Shown piece by piece: positions 12,301-24,735 of a DNA stretch of 64,000 nucleotides. Under the pieces are notes generated by a model. It searched no databases and had not been told where the DNA came from. It worked only from the letters and a program-made list of their open reading frames with translations. The stretch covers positions 30,414,634 to 30,478,633 of the forward strand of contig CM076260.1 in the NCBI GenBank assembly GCA_038380795.1. Reading direction: 5' to 3'. A program made the position numbers and the translations under genes. Position 1 is the first letter of the stretch, and each line of letters begins with the position of its first letter. This DNA comes from Pyrocephalus nanus. Its lineage: Eukaryota > Chordata > Aves > Passeriformes > Tyrannidae.

Positions 12301-15300
12301 TATGTAAATATATGCAACATCCTCAGTCTCCTCTGTAAACAGAGCTGAGTGTGTTGTCTTTACCTTCCAGGGCTGCTGTTATTAAAACATCTCTCACAAA
12401 TGTGTACTTAGTTTGCACAGAAGTGGCCTTGCTCCTTTGCTTTTGAGTGGAAAAGGAGCATACTGGTGTTAAGTACACAAAACTTGGCAAGACCACAACA
12501 CCAAAACAAGCTGACAAAACAACTGAAAGAATATCTTTGGAAGTAAGCCTTTACTCATACAGGAAAAAAGGTATCTTCTTAATCTAGGTTCGCTAACCTG
12601 ATTTCAAAGAGTTGTGGGCAGCAGTTTGTCCAGTTTTAACTTGGGTCGGCAGCTCAAGTTCAAACATTGTCATGAACATGAAACTTTAACCCAGCGAGCA
12701 TGCCAGGTGCTTAAGGAGGCAGGGAAGATTCTGCAGGAGGAAATCTTGGTGAGAGGCTTCAATAGGCTCCCATGGGGTCCTGGTGAAGTGAAGGGCTGCA
12801 AGGCTCTTCCAGATGGATCTGTGGCCATGGTGCCTGTCTTGCTGGGGCGTGCTGGGAGCAGAGGTCAAGCATCCCCTTGGACAGGTAGCAGACAGAGAGA
12901 GGCTGGGTTGGGGCAGCCTTCATGTTTTGAAGTCAGCTAGGAAAGGGCAAAGCAACCCATGTGCCAGTCTGGTCTGTTGTAGTTTACACACAGCCAGGAT
13001 AGGTGTCTTAACCACTATAAACTCTCTTCACTGCAGCAGAGAATGCAACCAAGCTTTCACATGTCTGTCCCTGTGGTGGGTACTTCCATGAAACCTCACA
13101 GTGCACAGCCCATCTGGGGCGAGGATGGCATCTCTGAGGGTTCAGAAACACTCAGTATCACTCTTCCTAGAGAAGTGGTAACATCCCCATTAAGTGACAG
13201 GGAAATGCTTCTGGAAATGTCATCTTAAATTTTCTTGGAGCTCAGTCTTTCTTTGCAGAGTATTTATCCTCTTTCTTCTTTGTCAGCTTTAAACCACAAA
13301 TATGGAATTTTAAGTGGCTTGATTATGGAGTTGAGAAAATAGTCTTTCTATGGAGTAAAATTTAAGGCATTTATTTGACTGCATTTAGTTAAATGAAAGC
13401 TGATTTTTAGTCAACTAATTCTATTTATCAACCTCCATCTGAATTTTTAAGAAATTAGGGCCAAAATGACTTCTGAATTAATTCTTATTTAACACCTTTC
13501 TGATTGGTCAAGCACTGAGCAGGCACGTTGGTAAAATCTCTGGCAGGTTGACCTGTCTGACAAAATCATCCCCCCCCTTCTCCTGCTCAAAAACACTTGG
13601 ATCTCTCTTGAAATAAAAAGAGTAAAAATAATAATGAAATCAAGAGAGTGAAAACATACTGTACTGTCAGCAAAGACTAAATTATTACCATACCAAAACA
13701 ATATGTTTTAATCCTAATGTAGAAGGTTAAAATCTGAACATTACCCCGAGTGTTGTGCATCTTTTACTAGGAAAGCTTCCATTTCCTTCTTGACAAGTAT
13801 GAACGTCTGTAGCTGGCACTGTTTTTTCAAGCCAACACTGTTTTGTAAAATTTATTTAAAAATATTAAACAAGGAGTTAACCCCTTATTCGAATTGACAG
13901 ATTCTTGATTCAAATAACTTCTTTATCAAAATTTTTTCTCCAAATGATTCTTCTCTTCATCAACTTACATTTCAGTGACGTATATTCTGGCATCAGTAAC
14001 ATAATTTGCACGTAGCTCTGCCTAATTTGTATTTCAGTGTATAAGAAAATCATATTTCTTTTCTTCTACATCCATTGGTCTTCTGGAAAATCTGGTTTTA
14101 CAGCCAAGGTTTTGCAGACACAGGTACTGCATTTCATTGTAATGTGGCTGTGGTAGTGCCAGGATGTGTCAATTGCCTGAAATAATTGGTGTCTGCAGGG
14201 TTTGATTTTCTCTCTTTTCTATAATTACATACTGTGCAGATGGAGTTAAGGATTTATTTAGAATAATTGAATTTTTTCCTACATCTTTCTCACTATTTTT
14301 TCCCCCTTTTGAAGTTTTGTGCCTATTTTGCTTTCCTATTTTTCTTAGACTACCTATGGGCCCCAAAAAGATATTATTCAATTGTGGGTCATCCTATCAA
14401 GAATTTCAGATAAATATTTGTGTCAAGGAAACTTTAGAGCTGTTATCTATTTAAAATATTTTTTGAACTATGGGATATTATATTTCAAGTTACTTTGGAC
14501 TTAAAAGAAAATAAGTAAGAATATTTCTGTGGATTTTTTTTTAATATAAATGGTTAACTTGAAAGAGGATAATTTCATCAAGTATTTTGATGAAGTAGTT
14601 CATGTTCTCTGACTAGCAGGACTGTGCACATCCCAGGATGTGCTAAGAAATGAGTTGTCCTGAGGGAGTTGGGCTTAGATTTCTGCTGCAAGGCCCAGTA
14701 ACTTTGGTAATAGATTATAGTAATATCAGGAAACTACTGAAGCAAAAGACCTTCTCTGGCTCTGACGCTGCCACTGAATGGAAAGGGATTTTTTATTTAA
14801 TTACCAAACTGGCTGGTCCTCAGATGTGCCATTTTGTCATCATAAATTTTGGGAAGAATCTGGAGAATGTTGCTAAGGGCAACCACTGCATCTTGAGTAA
14901 CTGGAAACAAAATGCAGGGAGAAAATAGAACAAAGATTCCTTAAAGGACTTTACTGCATTTAGTGCCTTGTAAGCAAGCACATCTTACAACTACCCTGGT
15001 TATCTCTCAGCGGGTAAATGCCTTGGAACATTAAATGTCAAGCAAAGTTAAATTGCTGGCTGAGTACCCCCTCCAACATGTGCTAACCTGCTTCAGCCAA
15101 CACTGTTAAGGGGCAGGCAGTGTCCACAGACCATGGCCCACTTTGCTCCTTCTTCTACACTGTCTCAGAGAGTGGAGGGGATTTTCTGACATCTGCAATA
15201 CCCTTCTCAAATTGATAGTGTATTTTTGTTTTGTCTCCTCCGCTCTCCATGTTCATACAGCTGGCATTGGGTAGGGATGGGTGAGTGGAGGCTCCTGTAA

Positions 15301-15960
15301 TTACAGCTCACTAACATATTCGACAAAGGTCATCAGTTGTGTCAAAAGAGCCAAGAGTCCCTGACACAAAAGGCACTATGATTTAATCTGCAGTCCAATG
15401 GAACTGGGATAAATTTCACTGAGGACCTGAAAGAGCCACCAAACATAGAGGAAAACTTGTGCACACACTGACATGGGAGAGATGGATGAAGGGTTGTCCA
15501 GACAAGAGTTCAAATAACTGCTGTTCTCTGTCCACTCAGCTGACCCCTGTAGGCTTCTGAATCAGTAAGAGAAGCATGTAGCACAGTGCTGTCAAATATT
15601 TTAATGAATGACCTTATTGGGGAAGAAAGACCTAGAGAAGGGTCTTATCCAGTATAATGAGTGGACCCTCCTGACTGTCCTTCTTGAAGACAGATGATTG
15701 TTTCTCTTCAAAGAAATCAATTTAAAAGTCAGTTTCAAACTCTGCTACATTTGGGATGGTTTTGCTCTACAGTTTTCTGTTCAGGCTCATCCCTATTAAA
15801 GAAAAAAATACAGAATTATTTTCCCTTACTTGGACAGTTATATGGGCTGATGCTTCCAGACTCTCTCCCCAGAGCAAGTTCTCTGAATTCATACAGCTCA
15901 AGTGACCTTTCCAGTTTACAGCAGTGACTAAGATTCCCAGCAGTAGTGCAAGCTTTGCAA
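9301..15960. other. Unique non-coding sequence, no gene seen
   Basis: This is a long AT-rich stretch with no frame above about 108 codons and no repeat family I recognise. A modestly GC-richer patch lies around 12690-12960. Sequence near 11220-11345 has the smooth, homeodomain-word-rich texture often seen in conserved non-coding DNA, but that is only an impression. Confidence 0.6.
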
Positions 15961-15965
15961 TTAGA

Positions 15966-16037
15966 TGTACATATATACATGCATACATGCATACATATTT
16001 ACACAGAGATCTATACATATACTACATACACACATAT
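15966..16037. repeat. ATAC/CATA-rich imperfect microsatellite
   Basis: This is an imperfect run of ACATATAT, CATGCATA and CATACACA units over about 70 bp. Both strands show short frames through it that are only Tyr/Ile/Met/Cys/His repeats and have no coding value. Confidence 0.85.
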
Positions 16038-18179
16038 CCAGAGAATAGGTACGTCTGCATGTATAAAAAGGCTGCTTAGAATTTCTGCTCTCATGTTCCC
16101 TAAGCTCTTTGTCTATACAAGTTATGGAAATTCTGGCAAAATACAGAAAGTGACAAGCGTATTTTATATTCACACAGCTCATCTGTTGAAGCATGATTTT
16201 AAGAGCCCCTAGCTATTTAAACACTTACTGTAAAGCGAGTGAGTAAATGGTTTTCTGGATTAGGATCTTAGTCAGGTTGTAAATTTCTAGAGTATGGGAC
16301 TGTTTGCCTGATTTTGTACACAGGCAATAGATTTTGGTCCCTAGGAGCTGTCTCTGAAGGAATAATTATAACTGCTCCAAGAACTGAGAAAATGCACTGA
16401 AAAAATGCTGTACTATTTAGTTTCCAATTTAATTTGGTGAAATTTTCCAGACAGCTCCTCAAATAATATAAACAATGACAAATACTTTTTTAAAAAACTA
16501 ATAATTCTCCTTTGCTAGGCTTCTTTGACAAATTCTGGAAAGAAACCCTCTGATGTCTCAGGGCACAGGCAGCTATAGGTTCTGTCACAGTTTCAATAGT
16601 TACTACTTCTTTTCTTTTTTTTTTCTTAACATAGACTGCTCAAGGGGAAAATATATTTCAAGACAAAAACCTGTCCAATCTAGCCAATACAATCTTCCTC
16701 AAATTGCTGATAAAATTTGACAAAACTCCCTTTTCTCTGGGGAGAATATAAGCTCTAAGGGGTCTTCAGCATATGCCTCTGGTTAGATAAACACTTGGAA
16801 TGCTGCTCAGTTCAAGAATGGCAAACCTGAATCTGAATGTCTGTATATCTGTAGGTCTTTGAGCATAACAGAGGGTGCAGATCAATGCAGTCAGTGGAGT
16901 CCAAAGCTCACCAGTCATGGGGGATGAAATCCAGGTGCTTGTGGAGTTTAAGTCACCAGGGACACTACAGATGCCTAGGAGCATCATAAGGTTGACAGGA
17001 CTGATGTGGGATGTGTGAGAGGCCACATGGCATATCCCATTGTGCCTAAAACAACATAACTTGATTGAACCCTAGTTGCCTACTAAAGGCAACCTGAACC
17101 AAGACTTATTCTCCACCACTCTGCTGATTAAGAGCCTAATTCATTTTCCTGGACCAGGCATGTCAAGACATCTGAAAAGCCTTAGGGTAGCCTAGATGCT
17201 GGTGAGAGGCCAGAAGACATGGCCCTCACCTTTCTGGAAGAGCAGCTGAAGGAGCCAGGTGATGTTACAAGTGCATTTATGTTACCTGTTGAACTGCTCC
17301 CTCCATTCTGGAGACTGTAGTCGGAGCTGAGACCCCAGTACATGTATAAAAGTCGTCAATTATCTCACTGCCTTTTCGGTACCAGTCTGAAGTTTTCCAG
17401 TAATGTTTATGCAGCTACTTCATTCTTCTACTATTTATCCACCCACTGCCCTGCATTCTCTCTCCTGTGTATATGTACTTTGGCTTGCATATTTTGCCCG
17501 GACATTTTTAGACTTACCCAGCAACTTCTCCGCTGGCTCACACACTCGATCCATAAACTTTCCTTGCTGCCAACCAGCTTCCCATCAGAAACTTTCCACA
17601 TGGCTCCCAGGCAAGGCATGAGGAACATTCTTCCTCCCATCTCACTTCTCATCCTTGGAAGGAGAGCAGAGGATGGAATGCAGCAGTGGCAGGAGCTGGA
17701 GACTCTGCCGTATTCCCTGACAGCCACTCTTTGCTGGGTCAAGGACACCCCAACACCTTGCTTGCAACTGTCTTTCTGGTAATAATCTCATGCATTGCAT
17801 GGCTTTGACTTTGGTTTTGTTTTAGTGGAAGACCATGGATATAGTTTATTGTAAAATATAACACATACTATATTTAAAGAGACGTTACAATTAAATAATT
17901 TGTGGCCTTTCTCTCCCGGGGAGTTAAAGAGTGATCAATCTGTTGTTAGTGGCCAGGCATACCAGTGACCAGGCATTTAGCCAGGTCAAGCTGGGCTAAA
18001 AATTATTTAAGTGAGTAAAATGTACTTATAAAATTCTATCATAATGCATCTACACATCTATTCATTCATTCAAATATCTGTCACATTGCCATCGAGGCGG
18101 CAGCTGGCAGATCTGAGCCTTCCCTGGAGAGATTAAGGCCAACAATTACCCAAAGAGCACAAGGAAGCAGCAGCAACTG
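16038..18179. other. Unique non-coding sequence, no gene seen
   Basis: The longest frame is at 17342-17782 on the plus strand (146 codons). A TATAAA word lies just ahead of it, but there is no recognisable protein feature, and overlapping frames of similar length run on the other strand. Sequence around 16760-17030 carries an open minus-strand frame of 86 codons that I cannot place in any repeat or gene family. Confidence 0.55.
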
Positions 18180-18530
18180 TGGCAAGAAAGGAAAGAAAGA
18201 AAGGAAGGAACAAAAGGAAAGGAAGAAAAGGGAGGAGGAAAGGAAGGAGGGAGGGGAGAAAGGGAGGAAGGGAGGGAGGAAGGAAGGAAGGAAGGAAGGA
18301 AGGAAGGAAGGAAGGAAGGAAGGAAGGAAGGAAGGAAGGAAGGAAGGAAGGAAGGAGGGAGGGAGGGAGGGAGGGAGGGAGGGAGGGAGGGAGGGAAGGA
18401 AGGAGGGAGGGAGGGAGGGAGGGAGGGAGGGAGGGAGGGAGGGAGGGAGGGAGGGAGGGAGGGAGGGAGGGAGGGAAGGAAGGAAGGAAGGAAGGAAGGA
18501 AGGAAGGAAGGAAGAAAGGAAGGAAGAAGT
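18180..18530 (+). repeat. Purine tract with (GGAA)n and (GGGA)n arrays
   Basis: About 350 bp are pure purine on the plus strand. Irregular GAAAG/GGAA sequence is followed by about 19 GGAA units (about 18277-18352). Next come 10 perfect GGGA units (18357-18396), two AGGA units, 18 more perfect GGGA units (18405-18476), and again about 9 GGAA units. The 28 GGG runs separated by single A are canonical G-quadruplex motifs. Open frames read as Pro/Ser/Leu repeats (minus) or Gly/Arg/Glu/Lys repeats (plus) and are artefacts. Confidence 0.97.
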
Positions 18531-21500
18531 AAACTGAGGCAGAGATGAAACATTAGTGGTTTTGTTGTGAGGAAAGATAAATATTCTGGAGGGGGACTTG
18601 GCAAGGGGATCTGGGAACACTGCTCAGGGACTGGAGTCCTTCTAGGCTGTACTACTTTTCTCAGTTGCATTTAGAAGATACTGCTTAGCCTACAGGCAAG
18701 TTTATGATGACATTCATCTCAGTCTGAAAGCACAGATGACACAAACTCTAAAAACAGAAAGCTGATGTCTACATACATGTTACTAAGCCCTGAATGTTTT
18801 ATTTCAATATTTTCCTTTTCCAAAAATAATGTGATATTGGTTCCACCCTATTTGACCTTCAACTAGGCCATGATTTTCTCAGATTCCAATTTAAAATTAT
18901 TTTTCTGGTGGTAAATGTTCCCCAGGGACTTGTCAGCTCTACAGCATCTTCTAAACAGTGGTATCTTTTCAATTTATCCTTACCAAGGGTGCAGATATAA
19001 GCATTAAAAAAAAAAAAAAAAAAAAAAAAGAATATTGAAAACAAGGTGAGAACAAACAGTGGGCCCAAGGAATGACAATTACAGCAATCATGTGAATTCA
19101 CCAGGCTCACTGCATTGATTATCATTTGAAACATCTTATTTCTTTTATTGCCACAGTGTCATGGCAACCTCTGAGCAAGAAATAAACCCAAGATTTTTTA
19201 AAATAAGACCCTAATGCATTTAACACAATTGAAGGTACTTAGAAAGAGGAGCATATGTCACCTTAACTGTTTGAACTTGGGATATATTTACACAGTAGTT
19301 GCTTCAGGTTTTGGACAGGTAAATAAACTCACATTAGGTTTCTTGTTGCTGAGGGTCTGTTGCTGGTCTCCATTGCAGCTCATGTAAAGGTAGCTCACAT
19401 GCTGCTAGAATTCATCAAAGCCATGCCTGCAGCAGCATGGAGATGTGCCCTTCCTGTCAAACACAGAGTCTGAAAGGCTCAGGCTCTTCGTACTAGAATT
19501 TGTCTTCAAAAAGCACTTTGCAAAAAGCTTAAAGCTTTAACTAAAGAAAGTTTGCATTAGCTGTATTCTGCCTCTAGGACCTCAGCAATTTTTCTTCTCC
19601 TGTTTCTTTTACTGTAGTATTGTTATTATCTGTTTTGCTGACCCTCCATTTCAGTGTGGCTGCTGTGTGCATATTGGTGACACAGGGCCACAGTGCAACA
19701 CACAACTGAGACCCAGATTAACAGCAACCTGCAGTCTGACTTCAATTAGTTGTAAGGATGATGTTTCTTGACCGTCTGGTGTTTAAATGAACTGAAAATC
19801 AAAACCCTGTTTTTCTTGGTTCTCTTCCAAATCACACACTACAGTTTGCCTCATTAAAGATTAAAGCAGATGTTGGTAAAAGGAGATAAATCTGAATCAA
19901 ATTTGAGATCCAAATAGTCCTGAACTTGTGATTTGGGTATTTCTGAAACGTAGGAGGAAGCATTGAATAATTCAGTTCCACGGGATGAAGAGGAGATGTA
20001 GGGTCTTAGCAAGACCCTTCATTTGAGTAGCTCTGTGAACTCTGTCTGTCCATGGTGAGTTGAAGGTGAGTTGCCTACTGTAAATCAGCAAAGATGTCCT
20101 ATAAGGCATGGGGAAACACGCAGAAACACCTTTCTACCTGTGCCTTTGAAGAGCTGATCCAGGTGACCTGGATCTCATATCCCAGACCCAGGGTGTACGT
20201 GCTTTTCTCTCCCTGTGGTGGACTGTAAAACAGACAGAATATTGCTGCTGCCTTTTGAAGTTTAGTATCTGAATTGAAAAGATGAGTGAGGAAAGGCCAG
20301 GCAGAACACACAGTTACAGTGAAATCATTGCAACTAATCTAATATATACTGGTAATAGGATCTAGGTGCCTAGTCACCGTGTGGAATATAGACATAATAA
20401 TGAGGAAAACTGTTGGGGTTTTGTTTCTTGGGAACATCATCCTACTTCACTGTGACCTTCTCAGTTAAGAAGCCAACTATCTCTATTTGAAAACAGCTCC
20501 TTACTTTCCAGACTAGAGAATACACTACCTTATCACTTACTATAATTTTGATTATGAAACAGTTGTTTTCATAAGCTTCACTTTTCTGTTGCTTGGAGCT
20601 GTGTGTAACTTTTTTTCAGGCTACCACTTCCTCATGCTTCCCAGTCCTTCAGCAATAACACTTTGTGCAGACAAGGGTTATATTTTAAAGAAAACCTCTT
20701 TGATTATGTTCCAATGAAAGTTTTTCAAATTTTTTTCATAGGCATATATGCTGTTAGTTGCAGAGGTCAGACATGTAGTTTGTAAATATATAAGTCAGTG
20801 TAGGTGCCTAGTTTGGCCTAACATTCCTTCTTCAGTGTAGCCTTTCCTTTGGGTCATACAGTCTTACAGTACAGCTTCAAGGGAGTCAGATACCTCGGGC
20901 ACAGAGGGGTGCTAGTGAAGCCCAGAGCTGCTGTAGGCTTGTGACATTTGATGCTTTTCCTGGGGTGGAAAGGAACAGTTTTGGCCATGGGGAGTAAACC
21001 CTTTTAAAAACAGTCTTGTACATTGCCTACGAGAATTCATTTCACTTGTGTTCTCCAACTATTGTTTTTCTTTCAAAGTTGCTGATTTCATCACTCACCC
21101 CAAAGGGTGTATCACCCCTCATGTACCTCCAAAGCTTGCTCTGCCTACGCTCTCCTCATGGGTTGACTGTTCCCACCACTGTGCTGTAACTCCCCAATGG
21201 CACCAGGACCTTTTGGAAAAGCCACAAAGCTGTAGGCCTGATTTCACTCTGCAGCTCAGCAGGTGACGCTGAGCTTGTGAGAGAGTAGGAGGCACATCAA
21301 GCTGAGGATGCAGCTGATCAGAAAATGTTTGACATTTTGTTTTGGTCCAAATGTTCTCTTATTAAGAACATGCTTCCCTTTTGACTAGTAATTAAGATTT
21401 TTTCCTCTTTAATATTAATCATGTGGCAAAGAATTTGCACAATTTATTTTCTTAACCACATTTTTAAAAACGCAGTTAGAGCCATCTATGCTTTTATCCT

Positions 21501-22699
21501 GTACCACAAAGGGCTGTGAGGTGGAGCTTTCAGGTGTTCCTTAGAGGTGTGTGTTGCTGAGTGCTTTCATATGGCACTTAAAGAGCAGGTGTTTATAAAG
21601 TACTAGAAAAGCACTGAACGTCCCTCCTCCAGATTCTGTGAAAAAATAATTAGGTAATAGTGTATATCTCAGGCTATAGCCACTGCTGCCTGTGCTGCCT
21701 TCAGGCCATCTAACATGGCAATTTTCTCTGACAGTAACTGATACATCTGAAAGCTCAGTGGTACCTTGCCTTCCTCTGCGTGCTGTCACCCTGACCCCAC
21801 ACCAGCCTATGCAAAGGATAGCTGGGATGAAGTGACTTTTCTAGCCCCATGAATAAAAGCTGTATGGTTATCTTTTTCTCAAAAAAATCAACTTGTACAA
21901 TTCTAAATTCTCTCATCATCTACTCAGATGCCCACCCCCTCATGAACTCTCAGGCTCTCTGAGAGACAAGGACAAGAAATTTCAGTTCTGAATCCTAGCA
22001 TTTTGTTAAAAATACATTAATATTAAAAGTTGCTATTCTGACAGTTGTATTTAAATGTTATATAATACTCGAATTTTCTTTGTATTTGGCTTCTGCACTG
22101 AAGCAGAAGATTCTTTCCCAAAGAATCAGGAGCAGACTTGAGGCCAGGGGAAGGTAAAGAAGGTAGGTGCAGTGATTTTGCAAACTAGCAAGCCACTTGA
22201 AGGAGCTTATTAGTTTTGATTAAAAGGATGCAGTTGTTGGTGTTTAAAAGATAAAAATCAGGTTAAAAAAATTAAAGAAACTCTGTATAACAGCAAATCT
22301 GAATAATTAATCACTACATTTTCTTCAGTGATCAACAACTACTTGTGACTACAGAAGTCATAGGGTGTATGCAAAACCTCCAGAGACACAAAGGTTGTTT
22401 CAAAATGCTATTTCATGGGCCATGGGTGACACTTGTATGTTTGATTACTGAAATTATGAGGAAGAATTACTGCAATTATTATGAAAAGAAGAGGGAAGGA
22501 CCACACAGAGTAGGGATAGGGGCCATCAGTGTGGTGCCAGTGTGATGCCAGTGTGGTGCAACCCAGCCAGCAGCTCTCAGGCTGGCATCAGGGTGTGAAG
22601 GTACAGCCTTTGTGGTGAAGTCCAGGGGCCACATCTCTCCTCTCCTGGAGTGCTCCTTGTTGTTTCACTGGAGGCAGGTCCCAAATCCTATATGGGTCT
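18531..22699. other. Unique non-coding sequence, no gene seen
   Basis: No frame exceeds about 92 codons. The stretch contains a poly-A run (19006-19029), the word TAGGTGCCTA at 20363-20372 and 20801-20810, and a small 11-bp tandem (three AGTGTGGTGCC-like copies) near 22528-22560. The last few hundred bases (22590-22700) may already belong to the decayed 3' part of the CR1 that follows. Confidence 0.55.
19006..19029. repeat. Poly-A run, 24 bases
   Basis: This is an uninterrupted run of 24 A. No AATAAA occurs just upstream and no gene-like sequence precedes it, so it is listed only as a homopolymer. Confidence 0.95.
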
Positions 22700-23569
22700 A
22701 TGGGTCTCTTAATCTTCATAGCCCTCTGCTGGCCCCGCTCCAGGAGCTCCAAGTCTCTCTCATACTTGAGGAGCCCAGAACTTGACACAGTATTCCAGAT
22801 GTGTCCTCACCAGGGCTGAGTAGAGGGCCAGGATCATCTTCCTTGACCTTCTAGCAATGTTATTCCTAATGCACCCAAGGATCCCATTGGCCTTCTTGGC
22901 CACAGGGATACACTGATGGCTTATGGACAGCTTGTTGCCCACCAGCACCACCACGTTTTACTCCACAGAGCTGCTTTCCCGGAGCTCGGCCCCTAGTCTG
23001 TACTGGTGCATGGGATTATTCTTCCACAGGTGCACTTGTCTTTGCTGAATTTCAGAAGTTTCTTCTCTGCTCATGTCTCCAACTCGTAGAGGTCCTTCTG
23101 AAGTGCTGCACAGAACTTGGGGGTATCGACCACTCCTCCCAGTAAACTTGCTGAGGAGATACTCTGCACCTTCATCCAAGTACTATTGAACAAGTTAAAC
23201 AAGTTAAACAATACTGGGCCCAGTATTGAGTGTTGAGGGACACCACTAGTAACAAGACTCCAGCTAGACCCTGTGCCACTGATCATGACACCCCTAGGAA
23301 CTGCCATTCAGCCATTCTCAATCCACCTCACTGTTCACTCATCCAGTCCACATTTCCTGAGTTTGCCTATGAAGATGCTGTGAGAGAGTGTCAAAAGCCT
23401 TGCTGAAATTGAGGTAGAAAATATCCACTGCTCTTCCATCATCCATCCAGGTAGTTGTTTCATCATAGAAGGCAATCAGGATGATCAAGCATGATTTTCC
23501 TTTTGTGAATCCATGCTGACTACTATTGATTACTTTTTGTCATCTATGTGCATAGAGATGGCCTCCAGA
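22700..23569 (-). mobile_element. CR1 LINE, reverse-transcriptase part (first segment of split copy)
   Basis: Minus-strand translations match the C-terminal half of the CR1 second open reading frame as I remember it. Blocks include SGVPQHSILGPVLFN (from 23071-23307), NNPMHQYRLGAEL (22958-23179), [11 protein letters not shown] and [13 protein letters not shown] (22760-22954), then a degraded ERDLELLERGQQRAMK. The frame is broken several times. Near 23138-23150 about 15 bases are missing where the family encodes the SKFADD catalytic motif, so the active-site aspartate pair is gone. The element cannot be active. It is interrupted on its 5' side (higher coordinates) by the nested insertion at 23570-24735 and resumes at about 24736. 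The 3' limit near 22700 is uncertain because the sequence decays gradually. Confidence 0.92.
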
Positions 23570-23702
23570 ACCACAGAATCAATAAGGCTGGAAAACACCT
23601 CCGAGATCATTGAGTCCAACCTATGACTGAACACCAGCACGTCAACTAGACCATGGCGCTAAGTGCCACATCCAGTCTTTCCTCAAACACCTCCAGGGAC
23701 AG
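23570..23702 (-). mobile_element. CR1 LINE 3' end, younger copy nested in older CR1 (3' segment)
   Basis: On the plus strand this begins with a degraded version of the CR1 terminal repeat (ACAGAATCAATAAGGCTGG). It continues through the familiar CR1 3' region (GAGATCATTGAGTCCAACCT, then GTGCCACATCCAGTCTTTCC, then CACCTCCAGGGACAG). It abuts the older CR1 exactly after CCTCCAGAA. The copy is then cut by an LTR at 23703 and continues at 24564, where the expected next words of the same CR1 region appear. Confidence 0.88.
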
Positions 23703-24563
23703 TGTTGTGGGTAGGATTGGGAGCTTCAGACAAAGTTTATTAGAGAGGCCCTTCTGTTAAACCACAAGGTGCAGAAAGGAACCCCTTGCTTTCTAAATCC
23801 CTTCTCAGAGAGAAGCCTGGGTGTGGCGCGATCCATTCTTAGTCCCAGACTTTGTCAATGGTTTTAAGTACAACTTTGTCCTGTAGGATTAAAGATGGCA
23901 AACTGGGTATATTTATATAAAATAAATTATTTATAAATAATATAAAATCAGTTCTTTATTATGACAAGAACTTAGAAAAAGATCTTAATAGACAAAAGAT
24001 CTTAATCAGAATTATTTAGTCCACAGCACAGAAGCTGAAACTACTAGTATAGAATAGGATAGGATAGTATAGTGTACTATATCAAAATAATTATGTTAAA
24101 GGAATTGTATTAAAGCTAGCAAGAAAGAAATTATGATTATGTAGAGATTGATGAAACTTACCCATGCCAACAGCCTTGAGCATATCTCTTGCACTTAGCA
24201 AGAGTGCAGGGCATCCCTTACCCTTGAAGGGCATTTTCTCCTACTCAAGGAGGAAATCTCCACACTTACAGTCCAGTAAGGGTTAGGCTATAAGAACCCA
24301 CCATATGAAAGTGGACTTTATTTTTATAAAGGGATTGGCTGGCAGTTATATGTCTCCAGGTCAGTTTAGCAGGATATCTACCAAATCTTTGCCTCACTAT
24401 CATGATGTTAATTTGGGGTTGATGTGTCAGACTATTTTAGCACAATTCAACACCAAAACCAGCAGGATTTACCCTTTCTCAGACCACCTCCAATAGCCTT
24501 GCAAATCAGAGTTACGTTGTTAGACTTACTTGACCATGTTGCAGGGCAGAGCATCCTGCTACA
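23703..24563 (-). mobile_element. Solo LTR of an endogenous retrovirus, inserted in a CR1
   Basis: About 861 bp lie between two parts of one CR1 that are contiguous in the family. Read on the minus strand it starts TGTAGCAGG and ends CCCACAACA, giving the TGT...ACA ends of an LTR. An AATAAA signal lies at 23736-23741 (as TTTATT on the plus strand), about 30 bp before the 3' end. The flanks GACAG and GAAGG each differ by one base from GACGG, which fits a decayed 5-bp target-site duplication restoring the CR1 word GGGACGGT. A middle portion (about 23900-24120) is very AT-rich with short internal repeats. No gag, pol or env remnant is present. The family is not identified. Confidence 0.75.
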
Positions 24564-24735
24564 GAAGGTAACATCCCCACCTGCCTGGGCAGCTCAATCT
24601 GGTATCTAATCACCCTTTTTGTGAAGGATTTCTTCCTAATATTCAGCCTAGACCTCCCCTGGAGCAGCTTAAGACTATGTCCTCTTGTCCTATTGCTAGC
24701 CGCCTGGGAGAAGAGGCTGACCCCCACCTGGTGCT
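24564..24735 (-). mobile_element. CR1 LINE 3' end, younger copy nested in older CR1 (5' segment)
   Basis: This continues the copy interrupted by the LTR. Plus-strand words include CCTGCCTGGGCAGCTCA, ATCACCCTTTTTGTGAAGGA, TTTCTTCCTAATATTCAGCC, CCTCCCCTGGAGCAGCTTAA and CTGGGAGAAGAGGCTGACCC, all in the order of the CR1 3' region read backwards. Together the two segments total about 305 bp of a 5'-truncated CR1. The junction with the older CR1 is at about 24735. Confidence 0.88.

Noticed and set aside
17342..17782. A 146-codon plus-strand frame preceded by a TATAAA word
   Set aside because: A TATA word in AT-rich DNA is weak evidence. The frame overlaps a 105-codon frame on the other strand and another plus-strand frame, and no known protein features appear.
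18081..18670. Open frames of 117 to 179 codons through the purine tract
   Set aside because: They are Pro/Ser/Leu or Gly/Arg/Glu/Lys repeats produced by GGAA and GGGA units, with several frames and both strands open at once.
23210..23227. Perfect 18-bp palindrome AATACTGGGCCCAGTATT
   Set aside because: It lies inside the decayed CR1, where the family has nearly this sequence. Chance substitutions completed the symmetry, so no independent function is implied.
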